In this document: positions 12,021 through 22,288 of the stretch, one piece after another
How positions within the stretch are numbered: position 1 is the first letter of the stretch
Layout of the letters: every line of letters starts with the position of its first letter
Assembly (NCBI GenBank): GCA_005406025.1
Contig: BGZK01000282.1
Location: 186,001 to 250,000, forward strand
Reading direction: 5' to 3'
Source: Eumeta japonica
Lineage: Eukaryota > Arthropoda > Insecta > Lepidoptera > Psychidae
DNA: 64,000 bases
Program-made: the position numbers and the translations under genes
Notes under the pieces: model-generated
The model's database searches: none
Seen by the model: the letters and a program-made list of their open reading frames with translations, nothing else
What the model was told of the DNA's origin: nothing

Positions 12021-14635
12021 TGGATATTTTAGTACTGTACTTTCAAATTCTAATTAAATTTCTTGTAGTTACGTAATGTTTATAAGTTCGGTGTTCTGTG
12101 CTTTCCCATTACATTTATTTTTATATTACAGTCTGATTAGAAAACATAGGAGGTCGTCGCGGTGCGCACGTAGAGGAGTGACATCCAAATTAGCCGTTAT
12201 TGAAAGCGTTTAGTATTAAAAAACTAATAAATTAATATTTAGTAAAATATATAAAAATTTAGAATTCTTTTATTAAGTACATTTTTATTGTCTTTCTTGT
12301 TAGTATAATATAGCATACAGAATATAAAACATAAAGACAAGGAGAAGCAAAGACGTATATGGTACACTTGCCTCGAGGGGCGGCAGAAAGAGGGTACGAC
12401 AACATAGTATGTAGCTATAGTGACGCTCACTATCAAAAAGCATATTAACGAAATTGTTCAACATTTTATCAAAACTTAAATAATTCTGTCCTACGGTTAT
12501 CTAAGTTTTACTAAAAGGGGATATCACACGAACCGCCCAAAAAATAACTCTCGGCGGCAAATGTCGAATAAAATAATATTTGTGAAATATTATCACTTTA
12601 TAGTTATGTCAAAAATTCATAATTGACTTTCCCTATGTGAGAACAGATACACACAAAGCACATGTTTTGTTGTGATAGGTTAAGTCAATATTTTCAGTTT
12701 TACGAATGAATATTAGGTTAATATACGAAATACACCGGGATGAAGGAGCGCTATATATTTTACAATCAGAGATTGCATAGGTGTTGCCTACGTTATGATT
12801 TTCAAATGGTTGCTTTTTGACAATAGAATAAAAATCGATAATATTTATCTGATCATTTACATCACTAACCTTAATCGTTTAAAAACGATCATGGCTCTCA
12901 GGGCATGTATTCTGAATGCAGACGGCTGTAAAAAGGTTAAACCTAAAATTCACAGTTTTACATTTAGTCAAAATTTTATTTGATATATATTTCGTACAAA
13001 TAAATAACACATTTCTTTGTACGAAAAAATAAACGTTGGTGGCAAAATTAGTTTTCATTGAAATGGACAATTACCATTTAAACTGCATCTAAAATATTTT
13101 TTGAATAGTAAAGAGTCATCGATACACTATTACATCTGTCAAAATATCTATGAGCTTGCTTCCATAAACCATAACGAAAAAAAACCAAGTACAAATCGGA
13201 CTAAAGCATTATTCCATATTACCACAAGTGAAATTTTTGTAACGTCTGTGCGAAAAGAAACTGTCTTTGAATTTTTAGCGCAAACCCAACTCACATCTGT
13301 TTTAGAGTTTGTGCTATCAAATGTAAAATTTGTACGCATAAAACTTGAATGCATTATTATTTTTATGTTATGACAAAGATAAAAATCATCGATGAAAATA
13401 AGTTTCTTCTCGAAGACCCTTTAAAATATGACATTCATATTTTTTTCCTCATAAAATCTGCCATAATAACGACTTTTTTTGAAAATTTAAATCGGCTATC
13501 TATTACGGTTTAAAAACTACAGCCCTTTAAAGACAGAACAGACGGACGGGTGGTATAGCTTTAGTAATAGGGTCTCGCGTCGTTACTTTTTAGGTACCGA
13601 ACTCTAAAAAGAAAAGATATTCCCTCAATGTTCCTAGCAGTAAAATATTTTAAAAGTATTTAGACGAAATTAAGTTTTATAGGTTTGGAATTAGTACGTA
13701 TTGGAACGTAATTACGACTCTTAGTCTTTTTTTTTCATTGAGATATAAAAGCGTTCACGAATAAATTTTATTTATTCGCAGTTCAAACCCCTGATCTTGC
13801 GCTGATAAATCAATCACCGTCAGCGGTTCAAGCGCAGAGGACCGCGTCTCGTAAACGCCTTCGAATTAAAATCGAGGCACGCATGCGCAGTGAATTTAAC
13901 GCGGCGTATTTCAGAGAAATACAAATAAAACACCACCAAGAGCATTGCCGTGGTGTTGATTCAAATAGAAGTGTAAAATCGACTTAAAATCGTGTAAAAT
14001 ATTTATCGTTGAATACGATTTGAATAATTTTGTATAGTTATATCAAATTATGCCAAAATTAACTCGTTGAATAAAAATATTTCTTTTACAATTCTTAATA
14101 ATTCGATGTGTATTTTCTTCAATAAGTAACAAGAAAAATATCGAGAATTATACACGCGGTGTCTTATTAAAATTCATACGTGCCCTCTCTCACAGCATTC
14201 TTATGCCAGCTTCTAAGAAAATTATTTGCTTGTAAGATCTAACGATTTAAATTTCTTAAGGCGTCCGAGATGCCTGCGCGGGAGCTTGCGCGCTCTGAAC
14301 CTGTTTTCGATCTCTACTGACGAGGTGAACCCTTAATTAAATGCAGTTAGCTATTACAGAGATTCCTCGCCGTTGCTCCGCTAAATTCCGTGTAGTGAGA
14401 GACAGGTCTTGTGGTAGGACAGGAAACTGTTTGATGGAAAAAATGCTGTCTAATTATTTGACGAAAAAATAAGGAAATAAAATCGCTCATGATTGTTGCA
14501 ACATCGATTTAAGTCGAAGTGAAACACTTCGTTAGACATTTGTAACACATTTACACCAACGGATGGCGCAATGGATTTATCTGAAGTATCTATAAAAATA
14601 AAAGATCATATATAAATATATATTTATAAGTATAA
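12019..14635. other. Non-coding interval with two GC-richer patches
   Basis: No host gene recognised. A scrap of repeat tail with 'cagacggacgggtggtatag' lies at 13540-13610. GC-richer patches at about 13785-13935 (includes 'gcacgcatgcgcagtg') and 14260-14420 (includes 'tgcctgcgcgggagcttgcg') have no open frames and may be conserved non-coding DNA. Confidence 0.4.
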
Positions 14636-14637
14636 AA

Positions 14638-14850
14638 ACTAGCTTCCCGCCTGCGGCTTCACCCCGCTTAGACAGCAAATACATTCCTTCATTTTTTTGT
14701 TGGTCAGTCTTGACGTGAATCTCGATCCTCATCGCACTCTAAACCCTGATTTCGGTACTACTCCTAATCGCGTTGTCAATCACTGTCTTGATTTTAAACC
14801 TCGTCCCACAATCGATTTCAATCCCGGCCTCAACTCTAATGTGCTGTGTC
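14638..14850 (+). repeat. Repeat with GC-rich end plus degenerate GAT/CCG array
   Basis: The left end at 14638-14672 reads 'aactagcttcccgcctgcgg' then 'cttcaccccgc', the type of end seen in many lepidopteran dispersed repeats. About 30 bp later comes a pyrimidine-orientation array (14700-14845) of loosely repeated units such as 'ctcgatcctc', 'cctgatttcggt' and 'atcgatttcaatcccgg'. The same end-then-array order occurs at 39012-39300 and, reversed, at 7478-7665 and 57715-57960. Confidence 0.55.
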
Positions 14851-15131
14851 AGGCGCCGACTACGTGGCCGCGCCTGACTGCACCGCATCCGCACGAAGTG
14901 CCAAATACCTCTTTTACATAATAATATGCGTGCACTATAAGCCCCTCCCAGCTCTCTCCCCGCTTTACATAATCCACGTGAACCCCGCGATCCGCACCAA
15001 AGTTCCTGCTATCTATTGTTATAATATTATACGAGGGGGGTTTTGTTAATTTTTCATTATCTCAAAAACTATATGCATGACATAAATTGCATGACATAAA
15101 TATTGTGTGATAATATAATTTATTTTCGTAA
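14851..15131. other. Non-coding spacer
   Basis: Short stretch with a mildly GC-rich left half ('caggcgccgactacgtggcc'). Open frames at 14697-14921 and 14846-15049 run through the repeat array and look like chance frames. Confidence 0.4.
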
Positions 15132-15139
15132 GGATTCAT

Positions 15140-15289
15140 CAGTGGCGGCGCTACACCACTCGTGGACGTCGGCGACATCAGGTTTGCGAGGCCTCTTTTA
15201 AATAACTTGTAGGCAAACTTTTGCGAGGCCCCTTCAGGCGCGAGGCCGTCGGCGGTCGCCGACGTCGCCGACGCCTAGCGCCGCCACTG
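15140..15289. mobile_element. 150-bp hAT MITE, intact ends and target duplication
   Basis: Perfect 14-bp terminal inverted repeats CAGTGGCGGCGCTA / TAGCGCCGCCACTG, flanked by identical octamers GGATTCAT at 15132-15139 and 15290-15297. The interior is GC-rich and includes 'tttgcgaggcc' and 'ttcaggcgcgaggcc' units, which are expanded in the related element at 20112. The termini match the hAT end at 2544 at nearly every position. It has no coding capacity. The intact duplication suggests a fairly recent insertion. Confidence 0.93.
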
Positions 15290-15479
15290 GGATTCATAGA
15301 CTGTAAGTAGCAGATTTAAAGGAAATCTCACGATTTTTATCCTGTATATTGCCCCGTTTATAAATGATTTTACAAAAACGCCGAAACACGTATTTGGTTA
15401 TTTCTTATCGAAAGCATAATCATTAATTGTCTCATCCTTACCTCGACAAACTATGAACTTCACATATACATTTTTATCT

Positions 15480-15645
15480 CCCCTTTTACCCCTTTTAAAT
15501 AATCTATACGCTCCCCGGAATCACCTTACCTTACCAAATTTCATTAAAATCTGTTCAGCCATTTAGTCGTGAAAATGTGACAAAAAAAAACAGATCATTT
15601 TACAGAGTTCATTTCGCCTTCTTAACATTAGTATAGATTATATCC
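15480..15645 (+). repeat. Dispersed repeat tail fragment
   Basis: Contains 'tttcattaaaatctgttcag' followed by 'ccatttagtcgtgaaaatgtgac', a phrase typical of lepidopteran dispersed repeats ('aaatcggtccagccgtt...'). Ends are unclear and class is unknown. Confidence 0.4.
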
Positions 15646-16802
15646 TATAAAATTATGAAGGATATATTTTATTTAATTATGACTGAATATAATGACGACG
15701 ATGAAGTCGTGATGATTAACGTAATGTGTTACTTATGTCATTAGAGCAGCCACGTGAAGCGGGTAGCACATTACATATGAATGGTAATGTAACGAGTTTG
15801 ATTTTCATTGCGAATAAATTGGCCAAGGGTTTTAAGTAAAATCAGACAAAACCAAATTAAACTACATGAATACCCCTTAGAGCAAGTGTAAGCCGTCGGC
15901 TTTGGACGTAAGCATCGCTTCGACGAATACAATATTTGATAACGTGTCACCTTTCCCCAGGTCCCTTAAATTCTGATACAAAACAGATTGAAAAACCTGA
16001 AATTTAGGTTCCATGTAATTTTGTATTGGCTGTTATAATATCAATTTAGTTATTTATAAAATTTAGAGAAAAAATTCTTCCAATTTTGACACAGAGCTAA
16101 TGTTGTAGTAAAATTACGGTTCAACCGTAAAAATATTAAAATTTCCTTTAACCAGGCACGCTGTTGAGTCCAGTTAGATGTATGGAGTTATATTCAATAT
16201 GTAAAAATTTGTATATCACATCTACGTGTCCTTTGGTACAAGCCCATTTATTTTGTGGTGTGGTGCAATAACAATGCCAAATATATCATACGAAATAACA
16301 CCGTACCTCGTGGGTGCTCATCGAGAAGTAAGACTACTTGGTGTAACTCGGTTTTACATAGAAATCAATTATTCAATGCTTTAGGGATAAAGTGAATTTT
16401 TTTTCACCTTAGCAAAACTGTATGGACGTTTAGCGAGTTGGATTATGCATTTTTGAACTGCACACCATTTACTGTATTATTATGGCACGAATAAACATTA
16501 TATCGATAAAGAAATGGATGATACACGATTTCGTGCACGAAGCTAGTATTTTTCGTTTTTATTCAAACGGGTCCGGCATAGCGCCGTGCAATAATTGCAG
16601 TTTCTATTTAAATCTCGCTGTCATCGCGTCTGATTTATAGTGAGGTTAATGATGTATACGCTGGATTTACTTTTCTATTTTGGAATTTAATATATTTCAA
16701 CACAATTCTATGTAGTAACCATACAATACGAATATTATTGTGGGACGCCGAGTAAAGTTTAAAATTCACTCAGCTTTGATGCCAAAATAAGTCCTGAATG
16801 AA

Positions 16803-16840
<38 letters not shown>

Positions 16841-18534
16841 AAATTCATTTGTTTTCATGATTCTTCTATTCATACGTTATCCATACACAAATTCAAATTT
16901 AACATATCTTTACTTCGTATGTTATTAAATAACCTTTGAAACACGTCATAATATTTTGAGAATTCCCATTAATTAAAAAAATATATTTGATCGTAAGCCA
17001 ACTTAAAAACGGAATAAAAAATTGGTTGCCCGGTATACGGGCGAAAGTTTTACGTGACAACGACTTTGAATGGTAAAATCATTTTAATGTGAATATTCAT
17101 TCGTATAGTAGGAAGAAGGATGAAATAATAGTAACAATTTAAAACATTTATTTATACAAAGATTATATTTAAAACATTAATTTATACAAAGAATCTCGCA
17201 CTGAATTTCATATTAACAAAATTTTATTTTTACCTTTACACATACATACGTATTTATATACAAATATACATACAACAATAAAATTCTATGCTGCGCGCGC
17301 GCAGACCGATCATAGTTGAGTGGGAGAGACGCAAATTCGGCGGGCCTCTCTCGTTCGGTGACTCATCGTTACGTTACCGAGCGTTACACTTTTCAAAGTG
17401 ACTCCCATAATAATTTAAGACGTTGTCACGTTTGTCCTCAATGCCCAATACTCGACTGCTTATAATCAGTTGGCGGCAATAGCAGTCGTGTTTATTTTGG
17501 CGAACTTTAACAATTTGAAATTCAGCAATTAACAGATAATAACACGTAACAAACCATTTCTGATATCTTAAACCACTATAAAATAAACTTTTGTGACTTT
17601 AACATAAAACTATGGATGAATGAAAGCTTTGAACTTTTAATGATATTCAAATAGACATTTGGTATTTAAGTTTTTCAGCAAGCTTTGCGGCCTTATCGGG
17701 AGACGTGGAAATTCCATTGTATAACGAAATTTACGACCAGTACAGCGTGATACTTTTGCCATCTATCGATGAATAGCAGAACTTTTAATGACTTTTGAAA
17801 TATCATGCCTGCTTAGAGTTTCGGCGTTAGGCATCTCCTCAAAAAAATACTCCATAAATAAAATAAATAAATAATTATAATTGCATAAGTTAATAAAAAA
17901 TACTATGCAATAGCTTTACCGCGGCAGTCCCCGAGTGCCACACGTGTTTTTTTTACTTCACACAATACGTATTGAATTTCTTTCAGTGATGGATACATAA
18001 TAACTTTCTGAAACCGATAAAGCGCATGTCAGGCTACGGGTAGTGTAGGATTCCGTAGTAACTCGTCACAATATGGGAACTTCGAAATGGGCTTTTCTGT
18101 TTGATATTAGTGATCTATTAATTGATTTCACGGGTAAATGACTTCTAACATCTAAACAGATGGTAATGTTTGATGATATGATTTTATATTTCCATAATTT
18201 TAAATGGTTAATAAATATATCTTTACTACCTGTTTTACACAACCAACAACGTCATCAAATGACTTGAGGTCGCAACACGTACAGTTACATGTTCTCGAAC
18301 ATTATTAAAAAACGCGCCAGTCCTTTTAGCTTATATACAAAGTTCATAAAGTATATTTTATTACTATTAGCTATAGAACTTTATCTGTAATGCATTACCT
18401 ACTATTTTAATATATTTAGCTCAAAACATAATTATGTAATAAATTTTAAGTGCATTAAAACACAATTAAAACACACTACAGTCTCAAAATGTCAAAATAC
18501 AATATTAAAAGGCACCAGCAAGTTGCTTAAGTTG
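15646..18534. other. AT-rich non-coding DNA
   Basis: No host gene seen. Contents: a GC-richer patch at about 16560-16650; a heptamer microsatellite at 16805-16839; an imperfect duplication of about 29 bp at 17141-17194 (aaaacattTatttatacaaag / aaaacattAatttatacaaag); and a GC-richer patch at 17285-17400 with 'gcgcgcgcgcag' and 'cgttacgttaccgagcgtta'. Confidence 0.4.
16805..16839. repeat. (AAAGTAG)5 microsatellite
   Basis: Five perfect copies of a 7-bp unit. Confidence 0.97.
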
Positions 18535-19066
18535 CACCAACAACAGAGCGTATCTTCTTAGTATTTATATCCATTTGTTGAGAAGCACAGTTTGTCGCCA
18601 ATGACTCAAAAACGATCTATCCGATCATAATTAAAATAATGTCTGTTGAAACTATTTATTAAGCGTTACCTTTATAATTTTTTTAAATTTACGGACGTAC
18701 AGTTTAAAAAATAGCGGGGGAGGACACAATATATGCTACTTTCGGAGCGATTGTTTCCGAAAATATTCACTCAATTAAAAATATAGTTAGAAATCTTAAA
18801 GAAACGTTTTCAAAACACAAAAGTTGAAAAAAAAAATTTTACACCTTTGTAACATGTATGGAGTGCCCCCCTAGAAACATTTATTTTTATTATTTAACTA
18901 ACAAACTTAGTAGTGGCTTATACGAGACATGTATACTCCCAATTTCATCTATGAACATCTTTGGTTTTGAGTAAAATGCCTATCATATACGAACGGACGA
19001 ACGGACGGACATGACGAAACTATAAAGATTCCGTTTTTGCTATTTTGGCTACGGAACCCGAAAAAT
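18535..19066 (+). repeat. Dispersed repeat family A, copy 2
   Basis: Collinear with 485-1025 in the same orientation. It shares 'ttgttgagaagcacagttt', 'tttcggagcg', 'tttccgaaaatattcac', 'ggagtgcccccctagaaa' and the right end with 'cggacatgacgaaactataa' and 'cggaaccc'. It has accumulated many substitutions and small indels relative to copy 1. Confidence 0.7.
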
Positions 19067-20050
19067 AGACAGAGTGTCTCTAAAAGTACCAATATACGAT
19101 TAATTTCATTAACATTTAATTATGTAATTGACCAATCCACACCTAAATCTTCTATTAAAAATAAGTAAGTAAATATTGCTATCCTTCGATGGAAAGCATA
19201 TTAAATCAAGAAAAATAGAGATATTTGCGGATTGCAATATTGGTCAATGTAACATTTTAAAACTTATCAATATCTGATTTAGATACACTTTCAAAGTGCC
19301 AAACGACCAATAAAGATCTGATATTGATATTGATTATCAAGACACATAAAATTATGATAAAACTTTCATATCCATTTGAAATCATATTATTAATGACTTC
19401 ATTAAATTCCACAATATCTATTTCGAGAGATCAATCAATTTTATCCGTGGGTCCGACGAACTTGGATGAGCGATCAACTGCGTATTTACATTTTTCGTCA
19501 TTAAATGACATTAATCTTCGCGTGTACGCAGAAGGATATGGCATACACGTGCTGGTTTATGCGTCCTGCGAGAGTCACGCGCGCGCCTCCGAGAAAGAAC
19601 CCGCACCACGTAAAACATGGCGGATTGATAAATATTAAAATGCATATTGAGTGCATAAAAATAGAAAGAAGGAGCAAAACTCGGAGATACTGTAATTTTT
19701 ATTGTTTATTAATTTGTGTGTATTATCCTTATGGGCTCACTGTTGAGTATATTAACGATATATACATAAATATATATTTCTAAGACATTGTTTAATAAAT
19801 AAAAATATTCGAAATAAAACAAATTAAATTCATTAGTATAAATTAAGCTTTTAGTCGATACAAGTATTGTATATCCTTAAAATGCAATAAACTTTTGGGG
19901 ATAAAATTTTGTGTAAAAATTATATTCAAAAAGCTCATAAAATTAACTATACTGTTATATAAAGGCTCTCGCTATCAGTATATTTGTTTTCCTGATACTT
20001 TAAATTTTACACTATTAATTGCAATAAAAATATAAACTGTGAATTGTGTA
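19067..20050. other. Non-coding interval; GC-richer patch at 19440-19630
   Basis: No recognised gene. The patch includes 'gagagtcacgcgcgcgcctc' and 'aaaacatggcgga'. Two overlapping open frames (19324-19638 and 19505-19783) cross it, but neither resembles a known family and both look like chance frames. Confidence 0.35.
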
Positions 20051-20111
20051 ACATTACCGGAGTACAACTAGAATCACGATCGAAATTGAAATCGTAAACG
20101 ACACCGGAATC

Positions 20112-20435
20112 CTGTGGTGACGCTAGAACAAACGTGAACGTCGGCGACGTCGACTTGCGAGGCCCCTTTCATTTTCGGTCCGAATGTAAACGACAATTTA
20201 AATGTGTTGGCTCAAATAATGACGTTAACTTAAGTCTAAAACTCTTTTGCAATGCCTCCTTAGGTGTGAGGCCCTCTCAGGCCCAAGGCCCTCTCAGGCG
20301 CAAAGGCCCCCTCAAGCGCGAGGCCCCCTCAGGCGCGAGGCCCCTCAGGCGCGAGGCCCCTTAGACGCGCGGCCCCCTTCGGCGTTAGACCCCCCTCAAG
20401 CGCGAGGCCATCACGCGTACTCAATGCCGCCATTG
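20112..20435. mobile_element. Diverged hAT-like element expanded by an internal minisatellite
   Basis: The left end CTGTGGTGACGCTA matches the 15140 element's terminus at 11 of 14 bases; the right end finishes GCCGCCATTG (against GCCGCCACTG). Flanking octamers CCGGAATC and TCAGAGTC agree at only 5 of 8 bases, so the insertion is old or the ends have drifted. The interior carries the same 'cttgcgaggcccc' unit as the 15140 element, multiplied into an array. It sits inside a GAT/CCG-type array (20056-20111 and 20485-20525). Confidence 0.65.
20254..20409. repeat. Degenerate 16-18 bp minisatellite
   Basis: About nine units close to 'caggcgcgaggccccct', with length and base changes between units, inside the hAT-like element at 20112-20435. 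Open frames over it (20134-20364 and 20247-20453) are only translations of the repeat. Confidence 0.85.
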
Positions 20436-20525
20436 TCAGAGTCACAACCATAGATGAATATGAATATATACAGTCATAACGCAAAACTAGAATTTAAATC
20501 CGAAATTGCGACTTCGATTGATATT

Positions 20526-21100
20526 TGAAAGGTTATCATTTGATTTTATGTTCAATAAGTGTGGATTATTGCTAAAATGATAAATTTATTGATGCATTTC
20601 ATCGAAAAGTATTTCCATTCTGTTTATTTACAAAAATCCCGAAATCTCTACGGGGGGTCCTGGGACTTTGGCCTAGGATATCTCGTATCCCGGGATTTTA
20701 CGAATTTTGAGCCTTCTTGAACCCTAGATAGAATTGATATAGACGATGAAGGCAAAATTGTCAAGTATGTGCAGACGTAGCCACGAACGAGCAGCTGGTA
20801 ACTCGCAAAGCCAACCAAATGCAAATTATTCATTATTGATAATTGATTGTTAATTCACGCCACAATTTTATATTTTCAATATGAAAAATACTGGACGGAA
20901 GTACTTAATGTAAAAAAAATTTGAAATTGACCGACATCTCCCAGAAAGATGAAACACTTGTGCTCATAAATGAATCATCTTACAGAAGTAATACCGTTAC
21001 TAATTAATGTGAACGAATGATATGAACAAATTTCCCAAACCTGATAATAATAATTCGAGGAGCCTCATAAATGATATCATAAATTTTTTCTCCAATTTTT
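20526..21100. other. Non-coding spacer
   Basis: AT-rich DNA with no recognised feature; the 61-codon minus frame at 20648-20833 resembles nothing known. Confidence 0.4.
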
Positions 21101-21108
21101 ATTTAACG

Positions 21109-21345
21109 CTGGGCCCTGATAATATGTTGCCTTTTATTTTGAAATGGGATAAATAACTTCTTCTTCCTTACCATATTTTTTCAACGATCTTTCTGAGAAG
21201 GTACATTCTTAATAATTTTCCGAGAGTCGAAAAAACGCGTCCATTGTATTGACTTATAAATCTCATTCTAAATATTTATAGACCTATATCCATTTTGCTA
21301 GTAAACTTTATGAAAAAAATATTCTCAACATGTTTATAGGTACTA
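21109..21345 (+). pseudogene. LINE reverse-transcriptase fragment (N-terminal RT region)
   Basis: One continuous frame from 21109 gives 'LGPDNMLPFIL', 'LPYHIFSTIF', 'LNNFPRVEKTRPLY' and 'IYRPISILLVNFMKKIFSTC'. These match the order of blocks at the start of jockey/CR1-type reverse transcriptase ('GPDGVP..LK', 'F...L..G.FP..WK', 'NYRPISIL....K.FE'). Two in-frame stops and absence of the later catalytic blocks show a dead fragment. Confidence 0.7.
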
Positions 21346-21645
21346 CTTTAACACGAAGTATGCTTTTGTACATGTTTTAAGCGAGAAAATTCAATAGTGT
21401 TCAATTTTGTTGTATTGTAAACAGTATGAATAACGGATATCCAGTTTATTATAGCTGCACTGATTGCTCCAAACGCTTTGACCGTATTAATTAAGGCACA
21501 TTGCTATGGAAACTAAAAAAGATCAAATTTCACGGATGTAGCCCTAGTCTGAATCATAACTCTGAAACCGAAGTCAGTCTGATAGATTAGCTTTTTTATA
21601 GCATTTTCGAGAAGCAAAGGAGTATACGAGAGTAGATGGTCACCG

Positions 21646-21870
21646 TTATCCATGAATATTCGCAACCCCAAAAAAGTCACCAGTTTCTTTCATACCTCTT
21701 GGATAATAATAAACTATCTGACGGAGGGGGAATGGGATGATGAAGGGGGGTAATGGGTTACCAGAACTCTTACTCGCTGTAAGCAATACAACAGCGGAAA
21801 CTGTTACTTCACGTGTACGTTCAGTGAGAGCACGGTATCTCACAGGACGAGCCGTTTCATTTTCGTGCTG
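21646..21870 (-). pseudogene. Pogo/jerky-like DDE transposase fragment
   Basis: The minus-strand frame 21646-21843 reads 'LTERTREVTVSAVVLLTASK' then 'SSGNPLPPFIIPFP', which resembles the pogo/Tigger/jerky DDE block 'ERG..VTV...V.A.G...PP..IFP' that follows the first catalytic aspartate. The rest of the domain was not found. The match is short, so superfamily assignment is tentative. Confidence 0.5.
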
Positions 21871-22256
21871 CAGCCAAGTTCACTACAGCATAGCTCTACC
21901 ACAAGAACAAGACAAAAATAAGCTTGTCCTTATTCATATTTTGCTTCTGTACCTTCTCAAACTTTCTGCAAGGATTCAATTTTGTTTTTTTTTTTTATTC
22001 AATACATATTTCTTCAATATACCTTTCTGTTTCTTCATGCATATTACCTAATGTATGCGAATGACACCAAGGCAGTGATGACTTACTTTGTATTGTAATC
22101 GCAAGAAATTTGTTTAAAATAGAAAATAATGTCGATGTATAACATTCACACGAAAACAGCATTACATTCAATAACATTAGAATCAGATTACATAAAAGGT
22201 GCTCAAGACGCTAGGTGTCGCTTTTAGCATTACAGATCCGTCAGCAATAATACGAC

Positions 22257-22288
22257 ATTTATAAGTATATGTATATATACTTATAAAT
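22257..22288. repeat. Short perfect inverted repeat
   Basis: 14-bp arms ATTTATAAGTATAT / ATATACTTATAAAT around a 4-bp loop GTAT. AT-only composition makes function doubtful. Confidence 0.85.

Noticed and set aside
13101..13373. 90-codon + and 68-codon - frames
   Set aside because: Mutually overlapping frames in AT-rich DNA without splice support or family resemblance.
19324..19783. Possible small gene over a GC-richer patch
   Set aside because: Two frames overlap in different phases, neither with a recognisable domain or plausible splice context.
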